Part shown: positions 27,920 to 37,698 of the stretch, in pieces
How positions within the stretch are numbered: position 1 is the first letter of the stretch
Layout of the letters: every line of letters starts with the position of its first letter
From: Bacteroidota bacterium
Lineage (GTDB): Bacteria; Bacteroidota; Bacteroidia; AKYH767-A; OLB10
Assembly (NCBI GenBank): GCA_016699635.1
Contig: CP064983.1
Location: 1,736,001 to 1,800,000 of the forward strand
Length of the DNA: 64,000 bases
Direction: 5' to 3'
Notes under the pieces: generated by a model
Databases searched by the model: none
What the model saw: the letters and a program-made list of their open reading frames with translations, nothing else
What the model was told of the DNA's origin: nothing
Program-made: the position numbers and the translations under genes

Positions 27920-28870
27920 ATGAGAAAACAAATCTGCGTTATCATTTTGATGTTGACTTGCAGAATTTGTGATGCACAGAATCTTGTACCTAATGGAGAT
28001 TTTGAGCAGTATTCGTTATGTCCAGACTTTCCGGCTAACCTTGCTTTGGCCTTATTTTGGTTCAATCCTTCAACCAATGTCCAAAATGTTTCTGGAACCT
28101 CTGATTACTATAATGCATGCGCCAACGACTTTTACCCGATGAATGTACCTGGTAGTTTCACTGGTTATCAGGTTCCTCACAGTGATTCTGCTTACGCAGG
28201 AATCTTATTATTTGAACATTTAGGAGTTAATTATCGCGAATATATCGAAGTTCAAATTACTTCAACTTTAACAAGTAATACCTGTTATCATTTTGAAATG
28301 TATATCAGTCTAGGTGATATTGGTAAATATACAACTGATGATATTGGAATTTATTTTTCAGATACTGTTGTTTCTAATATTAATAATTATGCTCCATTAC
28401 CATTTATTCCACAAATTAACAATGTAACAGGAAATTATCCCGATACAACAAACTGGCTTTTAGTACAGGGAGATTATTTAGCTACAGGCAATGAAAATTA
28501 TTTAATTATCGGAAATTTTAAAGATGACTTTTCTATTGATACTTTGCTTTATAATTCACAAGGTTATAATGCATCTTATATATACATAGATGATGTTTCC
28601 CTCATTCTCACTCCTTGCACGGGTATTGAAGAACAAAATTTAAATTCAAATATAAAAATCTATCCAAATCCTCTATCAGATATATTAAATATTAAAGCGT
28701 GGGGGTTTTCAGAAATTATCCTTTATGATGTTGCAGCAAGAAAATTATTGCAACAAAAATTTACAAACTCAACAACTGTAAACACTGAACAACTTGCGAA
28801 GGGTTTATATCTTTACGAGGTGCGAAACAAAAATGGTTTGTGCAAGAAAGGAAAAGTTGTGAAAGAATGA
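27920..28870 (+). CDS. T9SS-sorted secreted protein, NLVPN(G/D) family, paralogue 2
   Basis: About 316 residues from the ATG at 27920 (MRKQICVIILMLTCRICDAQ signal peptide). An upstream ATG at 27878 falls inside the inverted repeat and is not chosen. The mature part NLVPNGDFEQYSLCPDFP aligns along its length with the protein at 26371-27312, sharing SDYYNAC, REY.EVQI, YHFEMY, GIYFSDT and IIGNF. It ends in a T9SS sorting domain (IKIYPNPLSDILNI ... QLAKGLYLYEVRNKNGLCKKGKVVKE). A tandem duplication now separated by the GxxExxY unit. Confidence 0.8.
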   Translation: MRKQICVIILMLTCRICDAQNLVPNGDFEQYSLCPDFPANLALALFWFNPSTNVQNVSGTSDYYNACANDFYPMNVPGSFTGYQVPHSDSAYAGILLFEHLGVNYREYIEVQITSTLTSNTCYHFEMYISLGDIGKYTTDDIGIYFSDTVVSNINNYAPLPFIPQINNVTGNYPDTTNWLLVQGDYLATGNENYLIIGNFKDDFSIDTLLYNSQGYNASYIYIDDVSLILTPCTGIEEQNLNSNIKIYPNPLSDILNIKAWGFSEIILYDVAARKLLQQKFTNSTTVNTEQLAKGLYLYEVRNKNGLCKKGKVVKE

Positions 28871-29005
28871 AGTGGGACAACTTCTCGCGAGAGAAAAACG
28901 GCTGATAACATCTAAGACTCTTGTAGGCGCGATCGTCAGTTCCGCTCGTGCCATTTAGCTCTTACGACTTCCAGTCGCATTCAAAATTTGCTATGTATTT
29001 ATGTG

Positions 29006-29047
29006 GTTTCATAGTCTCACCGATTTTTCATCGGGGGACTATGAAAC
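29006..29047. repeat. Palindromic dispersed repeat with alternate inner stem
   Basis: Perfect outer arms GTTTCATAGTC / GACTATGAAAC. The inner stem is CCGA / TCGG here, against CCGC / GCGG in the copies at 37934 and 40225, so pairing is kept while the bases differ. Confidence 0.8.
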
Positions 29048-29070
29048 GGGGATTGTAATTTCACCTTTCA

Positions 29071-29232
29071 GGTTGTGCAGCCCCTGACAGTGTGATTTAA
29101 ATTTCAACCTTCAAAACTTTCAAACTTTCCAAACCTTCGAAACATACTTTGAAATAATAAAAAAACATTGAAGAGTTAATACGGTTTGAATCCGTTTCAT
29201 AGTCACAGCGAAGGGGCGGGATACTTTGAAAC
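29071..29232. repeat. Dispersed repeat unit, full length
   Basis: About 160 bases: 'gttgtgcagcccctgacag', 'tgtgatttaaatttcaacc', 'ccaaaccttcgaaacatac', 'tttgaaataataaaaaaac', then the palindrome (29194-29232). The right palindrome arm is altered here (ATACTTTGAAAC). It matches the units at 37809 and 37981 along its length. Confidence 0.85.
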
Positions 29233-29374
29233 TGCAAAAGTGTTTTGTTTGTTACCGTTGCCACTGCAAATATTGCTGTGCGAATTAGCCTTGATTTGTT
29301 GACTATAAAAGTTAATCGTTAGTTTTGAGCAGTTGTGCAACAGGCGCAGAAGTTTGTTGTCAATAATTATTTGC

Positions 29375-30709
29375 ATGACACAACTTCTTTTTATTGAAAC
29401 TTTTGTATTGGGCGCAAGTACCATTGCAGCCATTTATCATTTAGTGTTGTATATACAACAGCGCGATAAGTTTTTGCTTTTTTACAGCATACATTTACTT
29501 ACCCTCTCTGCCTACATTTTATTTAAACTGTTAAGCAGTAACTACAATCCGTTTTTACCAACCGGCAATTTGTGGAATTATATAACAGAAGAAACGTTGC
29601 AAGGTGCAATGGTTACTGTGTATGTAATATTTGCTGCTATTACACTTGATGTTGCTTTCAGCAGAAGCAATGCACGTACGGTTATGTACATCTTTTTTGG
29701 TTTCTGTATTCTATTTTACAGTTATCAATTATACAATGCTTTTGAATATGGCCCGGGAGTAAAATCAATTCAAGCCTATATGGTAACAAGGTTATCGCTT
29801 GTAGGCATAGCTGCCATAGCCTTAATTTTTGCATGGACCATACGTACTTCCATTTTCCATCGCACTATCATTATCGGGTCTCTTGTTTATGATTTCTCAT
29901 GGTTGGTTAGCATTATTTCTTTGTCAACACAAACTACTATTTTGGGTTTAAATGGAATAGAGATTTACCTGTTAGGATGCCTGTTAGACATTATTATTTT
30001 TTCGAGTGCTTTAGGATATAGGGTAAAAACAATGGCAGAAGAAAAAAATGAATTGGTAAGAAAGGAAGCAGAAGCCCGTTTGGCCATAGAAAAAACCAGA
30101 ACAGGAATTGCCATGAACCTACATGACGACATTGGTTCCGTACTGAGCAGCATGAGTGTGTATGGCGAAGCAGCCAAACGTGCGCTCAAAGAAAATAATG
30201 TGGCTAAGGTTGATGTTTTGATAGACAAGATTGGAGTTAATGCCCGCGAAACCATGGACAACATGAGTGATATTGTATGGACAATAAACCCTGTCAACGA
30301 TAATGGATTTAAACTTTTTAATAGAATGGAGTCATTTGCCTCATCCGTTTTAAATGCAAAAGAAATTGAACTGAAGTTTGAAGTGGGTAAAGAATTATAT
30401 GAAAAAGGTTTTTTAATGCCGGTAAGACAAAATGTATTTTTTATTTTTAAGGAAATTATTACAAACTGTGTAAAACATTCGGGTGCAACAAATGTTGAAG
30501 CTATATTTACTTTAAATGGCAGTAACCTGTTGCTTTTAGTTAGCGATAATGGAAAAGGTTTCGACACAAAAAACAATCATCTTAAAAACGCATCAGGCGG
30601 CAATGGTTTAAAAAACATAAAAGAGCGTGCATCAGTTTTAAATGGAACTATAGAAGTAAAAAGCTCGGCAAACGGAACAGAAACCAAACTGGAGTTCCCG
30701 CTAACATAA
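29375..30709 (+). CDS. Sensor histidine kinase (7TM sensor, HisKA_3/HATPase)
   Basis: About 444 residues from ATG 29375 (MTQLLFIETFVLGASTIAAIYH). Seven hydrophobic helices fill residues 1-225, as in 7TMR-DISM-type sensors. The phospho-acceptor His is in MNLHDDIGSVLSSMSVYG, the N box in FKEIITNCVKHSGATNVEA, and the G boxes in VSDNGKGFD and GGNGLKNIKERAS. It belongs to the NarL/LytS-like HisKA_3 class that pairs with LuxR-type regulators. Such a regulator starts 90 bases downstream with its own promoter. The signal is unknown. Confidence 0.85.
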   Translation: MTQLLFIETFVLGASTIAAIYHLVLYIQQRDKFLLFYSIHLLTLSAYILFKLLSSNYNPFLPTGNLWNYITEETLQGAMVTVYVIFAAITLDVAFSRSNARTVMYIFFGFCILFYSYQLYNAFEYGPGVKSIQAYMVTRLSLVGIAAIALIFAWTIRTSIFHRTIIIGSLVYDFSWLVSIISLSTQTTILGLNGIEIYLLGCLLDIIIFSSALGYRVKTMAEEKNELVRKEAEARLAIEKTRTGIAMNLHDDIGSVLSSMSVYGEAAKRALKENNVAKVDVLIDKIGVNARETMDNMSDIVWTINPVNDNGFKLFNRMESFASSVLNAKEIELKFEVGKELYEKGFLMPVRQNVFFIFKEIITNCVKHSGATNVEAIFTLNGSNLLLLVSDNGKGFDTKNNHLKNASGGNGLKNIKERASVLNGTIEVKSSANGTETKLEFPLT

Positions 30710-30719
30710 AACAGCCTAT

Positions 30720-30765
30720 GCCCGAATTTGGGGATGACACCATATATTAATTGAACCTATTTTTG
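30720..30765 (+). promoter_or_regulatory. Dyad-controlled promoter of the LuxR regulator (site 1 of 3)
   Basis: The dyad gCCCGAATTTGGGGAT (30720-30735) is followed after exactly 22 bases by the -7 element TATTTTTG (30758-30765). The regulator's ATG is at 30800. The same dyad and spacing recur at 31510 and 33340, so autoregulation by this regulator is likely. Confidence 0.65.
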
Positions 30766-30799
30766 TTTCAATAAAATGAACCATTAAATAAAACACAAC

Positions 30800-31452
30800 A
30801 TGGCAGTACGTGTAACCATATTTGACGATAATAAAAGATTGCTTGATTCGCTATCGGTGCTAATTGATGGCAGCCCGGGTTTTCAGATGGCAGGCATATT
30901 TGAAAACTGCAATAACCTTATTAGCGATATAGAAAGAACACAACCTGATGTTATTTTAATGGATATTGAAATGCCGGGCATTAACGGAATTGAAGCGGTA
31001 AAAATGGTGAAGCACCGTTTCCCGAAAATGAATGTGATGATGCAAACAGCTTTTGAAAACGATGAAAATGTTTTTGCAGCTATATGTGCAGGTGCATCGG
31101 GTTATATTTTAAAAAACACACCGCCCTCAAAAATTTTAGAATGCATAATAGAAGTTTACCAGGGTGGCAGCCCTATGAGCCCAAGTGTGGCGCGTAAGGT
31201 GCTGGGCTTTTTGCAACAACCCAAGCCCGATGAGAAAAAAGAAACTACTGTAGAAAACTACAACCTTTCTGCACGCGAAAAAGAAATATTGGCGTGCTTA
31301 GTAAAAGGCATGAGTTATAAAATGATTGCCGAGCAATGCAACATTACCTACGAAACCGTGCGCTCGCACATGAAAAACATTTACGAAAAACTGCACGTGG
31401 CAGCATGACAGAAGCTGTAGCCAAAGCCATTAACCAGAAATTAGTTTCGTAG
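30800..31452 (+). CDS. LuxR/NarL-type response regulator (frameshifted at C-terminus)
   Basis: The receiver domain at residues 1-125 has the phosphorylated Asp in ILMDIEMPGING, the Thr in MQTAFEND and the Lys in YILKNTPPSK. The LuxR HTH domain is near residues 148-205 (LSAREKEILACLVKGMSYKMIAEQCNITYETVRSHMKNIYEKL). The frame stops at 31408 after LHVAA. One missing base near 31403 restores HVASMTEAVAKAINQKLVS, the normal family end. It is the natural partner of the histidine kinase just upstream. The three identical dyad promoters at 30720, 31510 and 33340 are good candidates for its binding sites. Confidence 0.87.
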
Positions 31453-31473
31453 TAAACTAACTCAACTCTTTGT

Positions 31474-31505
31474 AAAAGCGCACTCCAAAACAGTGTGCTT
31501 TTTTA
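31474..31505 (+). terminator. Terminator after the response regulator
   Basis: AAAAGCGCACT and AGTGTGCTTTTTT arms (one G-T pair) with an 8-base loop, 21 bases after the corrected regulator stop. Confidence 0.75.
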
Positions 31506-31509
31506 TTAT

Positions 31510-31555
31510 CCCCGAATTAGGGGATTGATTTCGGCCTTGCCACAACCCATTTTTG
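31510..31555 (+). promoter_or_regulatory. Dyad-controlled promoter of the secreted delta-60 protein (site 2 of 3)
   Basis: A perfect dyad CCCCGAATTAGGGGAT (31510-31525) is followed after 22 bases by CATTTTTG (31548-31555), a one-base variant of the -7 element. The gene starts at 31594. Confidence 0.65.
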
Positions 31556-31593
31556 CTGCATCAAACAAGGTCAAACTATATAAATAAAATCAA

Positions 31594-33288
31594 ATGAAAA
31601 AATTGCTATTCACCTTAATGCTGCTAAGCAGCTTTGCATTACAAGCACAAAATTTTACTTACAACCGATTTTTTAACGGAGGCGACAATTCAGCAATAAC
31701 CCTGGGCGAATTAGCCAAAGAAGTAATTGTACAGCCTGATGGAAAAGTTATAAGTTGCGGTTACTCTTATGATTTTGCATGCAACTGCTTTCACATTGTT
31801 ATGTTCAGAGTAGATGTTTGCGGTAACATTGATTCTACCTTTGGCACAAACGGCACAGTATCTTACACTTTTGAGGACCGCAACACAGGTTTAGATTTTC
31901 TAATGCAGGCAAATGGAAAAATAGTAGTAGTGGGCACGCAGGCACCAAGTAATGCCAGCAGTCAGCATAACCCTTATATAGCACGCTTTTTAAACAACGG
32001 CCAGCCCGATACCACCTTTGGAACCATGGGTACAACTAAAGTAATTGTTAACCCTGCTTGTTGGGAATTTACCCACGTTACCGAAGTGGCAGATGGGAAG
32101 TATCTCGCTCAAAACGGTAATTACATCATGCGCTTTGACAGCACTGGTGCTGTTGATTTATCATTTGGAAATAGCGGTGTTATAAATTATACCATTCCAT
32201 CAAATGTTCCGCTTGTGAGCTCCTGGAGGAGTGTGCAACGCAGCAGCGATAAAAAAATAATTTCGGTAACTGCTGCATGGTTAGGTAGCGGCAATGATAT
32301 GCGCCCATTGTTTATGTGTACCGATACCCTTGGGCAGTTAGATTCCACTTTTGGTACCAATGGCTTTTTACTTGATAATAACGTTATCTTACCTAACTAT
32401 CAGTCTTGCCATATTGTGTTACAAAACGATGATAAAATTCTGTCTGCACACCACAACGCGGCAGAAACTGAAATTACGGTTGCGCGGTACAACACCAATG
32501 GTTCTTTAGACACAACTTATGGTACCAACGGATATGTAAACTATACAGCGCCCACCTCACCATTCAGAGCAAGAGATGTAAATATACTTAGCAATAACAA
32601 TTTGTTGGTTATGGCCGATGCCGCAGGGCTTGACCGTCAAATAAACACTTTTGATACAAACGGGGTAATGACCAACAGCGTTACTTTTTTTGGAAACAAT
32701 AATTATAATGTATCAGGCAGCAGTGTGCCATTGGTATTGCATGTTGAAAACGATGATGAAATATACATAGTAAGCCAAACCGGTGGTACTAGTGGCATGT
32801 GGTATATTTCAAGCCTAACCACAACCCCTGCTCCAACTATTTCACAAAACTTTACATCGCTAAGTGCAAATTACAATTTAACAGGCACTACTTACCAATG
32901 GTATTTGAATGGCAATATTATTAATGGCGCAACGGATAGCACTTATACATTTACACAAAACGGGGTTTATAGTGTTACAGTAACCATTGCCTCAGGCTGC
33001 GATTATTCGTATTCATACACGGTAACCAACACCGGAATTGCTAATGCTGCTAACCTTAACAACATTAAGGTTTCGCCCAATCCGTTTAACGACTATATAA
33101 ACATTAGCAATACAACCGGCCAGCTTACAACCCTTACTTTATTTGATGCCGCAGGCCGTACAGTAATTTTAGAAACCACCCATGAGCCTGATTATAAAAA
33201 GCAACTACAACAACTGCCAAAAGGCATGTATTTTCTAACGATTGAATCCGGCAGCCAATCCAAGCATATCAAGCTTCTGAAACACTAA
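31594..33288 (+). CDS. Secreted delta-60 repeat protein with T9SS sorting domain
   Basis: 564 residues with signal peptide (MKKLLFTLMLLSSFALQAQ). Repeated beta-blade units follow, containing D-x-T-F/Y-G-x-x-G (IDSTFGTNGTVSY, PDTTFGTMGT, LDTTYGTNGYVNY and others) and VxxQxDGKI motifs, the delta-60 repeat family. An Ig-like segment near residue 415 (TYQWYLNGNIINGATDSTYTF) precedes a type A T9SS domain (IKVSPNPFNDYINI ... LPKGMYFLTIESGSQSKHIKLLKH). It is driven by the dyad promoter at 31510 and is probably regulated by the LuxR regulator. A cell-surface or secreted role is likely; the ligand is unknown. Confidence 0.82.
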   Translation: MKKLLFTLMLLSSFALQAQNFTYNRFFNGGDNSAITLGELAKEVIVQPDGKVISCGYSYDFACNCFHIVMFRVDVCGNIDSTFGTNGTVSYTFEDRNTGLDFLMQANGKIVVVGTQAPSNASSQHNPYIARFLNNGQPDTTFGTMGTTKVIVNPACWEFTHVTEVADGKYLAQNGNYIMRFDSTGAVDLSFGNSGVINYTIPSNVPLVSSWRSVQRSSDKKIISVTAAWLGSGNDMRPLFMCTDTLGQLDSTFGTNGFLLDNNVILPNYQSCHIVLQNDDKILSAHHNAAETEITVARYNTNGSLDTTYGTNGYVNYTAPTSPFRARDVNILSNNNLLVMADAAGLDRQINTFDTNGVMTNSVTFFGNNNYNVSGSSVPLVLHVENDDEIYIVSQTGGTSGMWYISSLTTTPAPTISQNFTSLSANYNLTGTTYQWYLNGNIINGATDSTYTFTQNGVYSVTVTIASGCDYSYSYTVTNTGIANAANLNNIKVSPNPFNDYINISNTTGQLTTLTLFDAAGRTVILETTHEPDYKKQLQQLPKGMYFLTIESGSQSKHIKLLKH

Positions 33289-33301
33289 ATACAACCCTGC
33301 A

Positions 33302-33334
33302 ACAGCGCACGGCCGCAAGTCCGTGCGCTGTTTT
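33302..33334 (+). terminator. Strong terminator after the delta-60 gene
   Basis: A perfect CAGCGCACGG / CCGTGCGCTG stem with an 8-base loop and a T4 tail, just past the stop at 33288. Confidence 0.9.
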
Positions 33335-33339
33335 AATAT

Positions 33340-33385
33340 CCCCGAATTATGGGATTGACCAAGCCTACCTCCCAAAATATTTTTG
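33340..33385 (+). promoter_or_regulatory. Dyad-controlled promoter of the large Gly-rich protein (site 3 of 3)
   Basis: The dyad CCCCGAATTATGGGAT (33340-33355, one arm altered) is followed after 22 bases by TATTTTTG (33378-33385). This forces the downstream gene to use ATG 33407, not the upstream in-frame TTG at 33383. Confidence 0.65.
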
Positions 33386-33406
33386 TTACCTCAACTGCCG
33401 GCAATT

Positions 33407-36016
33407 ATGCATGTAAAAATATTTAGTGTACTTATATGTATTGTACTCTTAAACACAAACAGTGCCTTTGCACAAGGCGTGGGAATTAACAATCCAACGC
33501 CCGATGCCACAGCCCTGCTTGATTTAACCAGCACTACCAAAGGTTTGCTCATACCACGGATGATGACTTTTCAGCGGCTATCCATACCCGCACCTGCCAA
33601 TGGCTTAATGGTTTACGACATTACATTGAATGCTTTCTATTATTCGGACAATGGCATTTGGAAACCCATGGATAATAGCTGGCAGCTAAATGGGAATACA
33701 GCTACCAATCCTGTTACTGACTTTATTGGAACAACGGATTTTACGCCTTTGGTGTTTCGTACTAACGGTTTTGAGGCGATGCGGATTACACAAGATGGCA
33801 GAATTGGCATCAACCAGCCATTTTCTCCAGCATTTAATGCCATTCTTGATATACAAAGTAACGATAAAGGCATACTTATACCTCGCATGTCTTCACCCCT
33901 GCGCAGTAATATTTCTTCTCCTCCTGACGGCCTATTGGTATATGACAGTGGTTCAAATGAATTTTATTATTCTATATCTTCTGTTTGGATGAGATTGCTT
34001 TCTAACAATACGGGGTGGACCACTAGAGGAAATGCTTTCACCAATCCAGCCACTGATTTTATAGGTACAACAGATAATACCGATTTAGTGTTTGGTACAT
34101 TTGGTGGAGCACGAGGGTGTATAACTTCAGCCGGTGATTGGGGCATAGGTACCATTTTTCCTTCTGCAAAGCTGCATGTGCAGGGCAGTTACCGGTTAGA
34201 AGATGGGACACAAGGCCTGGGAAAATTATTAATGAGTGATGCTACAGGCAATGCAAGCTGGAAAACATTTGAAGACCTTATTACCGGCAAGGTAGCTAAT
34301 GGGCTTTACTTTAATACTATACAACAAAGGATACTTATTGGCGGTGCATTAACCGAAAACACCACTATTACAAATTCCGCTTTTGATTTTACTTATGACC
34401 TTACCGGTGCCGGTGACTTTCAGGTAACAGAAAGTTCCAATCCAATACCTTCTCTTTTTGTTTCAGGCAACAAGGGAGGCGTTAACGATGGATATGTAGG
34501 CATAGGTACTGCCACACCGTTTGGCAGGTTTCATATCAATAATACAGTGGTTACCACAGTAAACACACAAAACACCTATCACTTATTAATTGGGAACGGT
34601 AATACAAACCCTGATTTAACTTTTGGAGCAAGTGCAACATTTGCACTCGCACAAAGTTGGAACAATAAACCCCTACAAATTAACCCACTAGGCACCTTTG
34701 TTGGCATAAATCATATTTCAGCAGCACCCATACAAAACTTAGACATCAATGGCCGGCTTGCCGTGCAAAACGGAGTTATTCAAAAAGGCGCAGCAACAGC
34801 AATATTGGCTACTGACTTGGGTTTGTACCAGCAAATAGCTGGGGGCACCATACGCATATCCAATAATGCCGGCCCCATAAAGTTTTATACCGACCAGGGT
34901 GGTGCAAGTTTGGGTGGCACCAATAACCTGGTAAGCATTGACAACAGTAATGGCGGAGGGGTAAAAATCCACAGCGAAATTAGTGGATCCGGGCAAGCCC
35001 TGGTACATGCAGCACGTGCGGCTTTAGATGTACAAAGTACCACCAAAGGTGTTTTATTTCCACGCATGACTACGGCACAGCGCAATGCCATACTGCCGCT
35101 TACCGCAGCCGATGAAGGCTTAATGATTTACAATTTAACGGAGCATTGCATAAACTGGTGGGACACCCGCCCTAACAGTGCCGGTGTCCCCGGCTTTTGG
35201 AACAGCCAATGCCAGCCTTGTATGGATTACTTTGAATACACTGCAAGTTCTAACGGCAACAATTTTAATACGCAAGCAGGTTCGCCCGTTGGGCCTAAAA
35301 CATTTTGTGTTACGGTTAAGGCAGGTGTTACCTTGGGCGCAAGCGCTATGAGTGGCGATGCTTTAAACTTTGGCGCTTTACCTGCAGGTTCCAAAGTAAT
35401 ATTACACAACTACGGCCAAATACGTGGAGGTGGTGGCAAAGGCGGCAATGGTGGCTCAGAAAGGGATGTTACTGTTTGCGGGGTTGATGCACCGGCAACA
35501 GCAGGGTCCGATGGTGGGGATGCTATTGTTACTTCGGCCGGGGTGCAGGTTACGGTTTATAACTACGGCACCATTGCCTCAGGCGGTGGCGGTGGCGGTG
35601 GCGGCAGCGGAGGGTGCCGCAGCAATGGTGGCAGTGGTGGGGGTGGTGCCGGCATACCAGCCGGTGGTGGTGGGTTAAGTCCTAACACAGGTGGCAGAGC
35701 ATCCGGTGGCCTTTGCAATGTATGTACTCTTGCGCCTGCTTCATTGGCTGGTGCTAATGGAACCATAACCAATGGTGGCCTTGGCACTTGCTCACAAGGA
35801 AATGCAGGTGGTGGTTGCTCTTCGCTTGGTTTTAATGGAGGTTGTGGTGGCAATGGTGGCGGCCCCGGTGTTAATGGAAATACCGGAGTGGGCCTTTCCT
35901 GCGGCACAGCCATAGCCGCAGCCGGTGGCAATGCCGGCTTTGCATTACAAGGCAATGGCAGTGGCAGTTTTATTGTAAATGTTACAGGGACATTTTTGGG
36001 TATCGTATCTCCATAA
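33407..36016 (+). CDS. Large secreted fibre-like protein with glycine-rich C-terminus
   Basis: About 869 residues. A signal peptide (MHVKIFSVLICIVLLNTNSAFAQ) is followed by repeated blocks that start GVGINNPTPDATALLDL / LLIPRM, a pattern seen in Bacteroidota tail-fibre-like and adhesin-like proteins. Blocks containing DFIGTTD.T.LVF occur three times, near residues 110, 215 and 225. From about residue 670 a DUF-like cysteine-containing segment leads into about 190 glycine-rich residues (GGGGGGGSGGC-type runs with spaced Cys), ending LGIVSP. No clear T9SS domain. It is controlled by the third dyad promoter. It may form a surface filament or matrix. The opposite-strand proline-rich frame is a shadow. 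Confidence 0.72.
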   Translation: MHVKIFSVLICIVLLNTNSAFAQGVGINNPTPDATALLDLTSTTKGLLIPRMMTFQRLSIPAPANGLMVYDITLNAFYYSDNGIWKPMDNSWQLNGNTATNPVTDFIGTTDFTPLVFRTNGFEAMRITQDGRIGINQPFSPAFNAILDIQSNDKGILIPRMSSPLRSNISSPPDGLLVYDSGSNEFYYSISSVWMRLLSNNTGWTTRGNAFTNPATDFIGTTDNTDLVFGTFGGARGCITSAGDWGIGTIFPSAKLHVQGSYRLEDGTQGLGKLLMSDATGNASWKTFEDLITGKVANGLYFNTIQQRILIGGALTENTTITNSAFDFTYDLTGAGDFQVTESSNPIPSLFVSGNKGGVNDGYVGIGTATPFGRFHINNTVVTTVNTQNTYHLLIGNGNTNPDLTFGASATFALAQSWNNKPLQINPLGTFVGINHISAAPIQNLDINGRLAVQNGVIQKGAATAILATDLGLYQQIAGGTIRISNNAGPIKFYTDQGGASLGGTNNLVSIDNSNGGGVKIHSEISGSGQALVHAARAALDVQSTTKGVLFPRMTTAQRNAILPLTAADEGLMIYNLTEHCINWWDTRPNSAGVPGFWNSQCQPCMDYFEYTASSNGNNFNTQAGSPVGPKTFCVTVKAGVTLGASAMSGDALNFGALPAGSKVILHNYGQIRGGGGKGGNGGSERDVTVCGVDAPATAGSDGGDAIVTSAGVQVTVYNYGTIASGGGGGGGGSGGCRSNGGSGGGGAGIPAGGGGLSPNTGGRASGGLCNVCTLAPASLAGANGTITNGGLGTCSQGNAGGGCSSLGFNGGCGGNGGGPGVNGNTGVGLSCGTAIAAAGGNAGFALQGNGSGSFIVNVTGTFLGIVSP

Positions 36017-36160
36017 TTACTCACACTTAAGTAGTATTTTTTTCATCCTTAAACCATTTGATATTTGCCTGTAACAAAAATTTACCGTTGGATAAAATAA
36101 CATCCACTTAATAAATTAAACTGGCTTAACCCTTTTGTCAGCCTTTAAATTGATGCATAA

Positions 36161-37698
36161 ATGAAAAAGAAAAAATATAACACCAAGTTGAATCTAACAT
36201 GCATTCTCATTTCCATGTTGATGGTGATTTTGGTTTTCAATGAATCACCTGCTCAACTTTTAACCAACAATAATGTTTTAATTTCCAACTCAATACAGAT
36301 TACAGTTAAGGGTACTGTGCAAAATAATTTTGGAACGGTGATTTCAAATTCGGGCACAATTGATTTAACTGGAAACTGGGTAAATAATTCAGGAAACAAT
36401 GGATTTGGGATTTCGCAGGGAACCGTCATTATGAACGGAGTAAATCAGTCTATACAAGGAACTGACCAAACGGTGTTTAATAATCTTAGCCTAATTAATG
36501 GAACAAAAACAATTGATTTAAATACAACCGTTGGTGGTGCAAATGCAACACCCACAGGAGTATTAAACTGTAACAATGCTGTTCTCGATTTAAATTCAAA
36601 CACGCTAACGGTAAACAATCCTATTGGCACGGCAATTACCACTTCCACAGGTTATATTCTTAGTGAAGATGTTGACCACAGTAGTAAAGTTACCTGGAAA
36701 ATTGCAAGCACTACAGGTATTCATTCCATCCCATTTGGTAATGCAGGTGGAGTGCAGATTCCTTATTCATTTAATCTCACAACTGGGGTTGCAGGTGAAG
36801 TTACTGTTTCAACGTATGCTACTGTTCCTGTGAATACTCCCTACCCAGTGTCACCAACAATGGTGACTCATGTGCGTGATGCATCTGGTGCTGATAACAG
36901 CGCAAATACAGTGGACAGATTTTGGCAGGTTGACAAAACAGGAAATGGAACCGCAGCCTATACTTTTACTTATGCAGCAACAGAAAATGCAGCAGGTGGA
37001 AATATAAATATTAGAGCACAATCATGGAATACAACTAACTTAGGATGGGATGCTGCATTGCCAGGACAGTTAAACCCTACGGTGCAAAGTGTTTTAGTAC
37101 CGGGGGTAAATACTAACGGTGCCTGGGCACTGGCTTTGGCATCAAATCCTTTACCAATAGAGTTGCTTTCGTTTACTGCAAAATCCAAAGACAATAAAAA
37201 AGTTGTTTGCAACTGGAGCACAGCTAGCGAAATCAACAATGATTTTTTACGGTGTTTCGCAGCAAAGACGGAATAAATTTTGAAGAAGTTAGCAAGGTGG
37301 ATGGTAGCGGAACCACAAACACTCAACACAATTATTCTTTTACTGACAACAATCCATATAAAGGTGTATCATACTATCGCTTAAAGCAAACCGATTTTAA
37401 TGGGGACTATACTTTTTCACAGATTGAAAATGTTTTAATCACTGATGGCGATATAAAGTACTTAGTGTATCCAAATCCTAACAACGGAAATTTCTCTGTT
37501 AAATTTGATGCTGAACAAAACGTCAATGCGGTATTTTTAATTACGGATGCAACAGGACGGTTAATTCAGAGCGGAAGATTAGATGATTTATCGGGCAAAC
37601 AGCAAATTAATATTGAAAAGGTTTTGCCTGGATTTTATTTTTTGCAGATAACAAATGGAGATAACTCCTACCTCGCAAAAGTGCAGGTGATAAAATAA
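36161..37698 (+). CDS. T9SS-sorted secreted protein (frameshifted)
   Basis: A signal peptide (residues 1-32, ending ESPAQ) is followed by a beta-helix-like region of Asn/Gly-rich strands (VQNNFGTVISNSGTIDLTGNWVNNSG). Then comes the common Bacteroidota segment LPIELLSFTAKSKDNKKVVCNWSTASEINND. A missing T in the T6 run at 37242-37247 breaks the frame. The continuation FFTVFRSKDGINFEEVSKVDGSG ... YYRLKQTDFNGDYTFS leads into a type A sorting domain (YLVYPNPNNGNFSVKF ... LPGFYFLQITNGDNSYLAKVQVIK). About 511 residues when joined. Secreted through T9SS; substrate unknown. No dyad promoter upstream. Confidence 0.8.

Larger units (their letters stand above)
28871..29374. other. Repeat-filled intergenic region
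   Basis: No gene. It holds a palindrome with a fully complementary inner stem (29006-29047), a complete dispersed-repeat unit (29071-29232) and the leader of the histidine kinase gene. The first part (28921-28990) shares 'cttgtaggcgcgatcgtc' with the island flank near 11497. Confidence 0.6.

Noticed and set aside
35563..36024. Proline-rich open frame on the minus strand
   Set aside because: It is the reverse complement of the glycine-rich end of the plus-strand protein at 33407-36016; GGN codons read as prolines.
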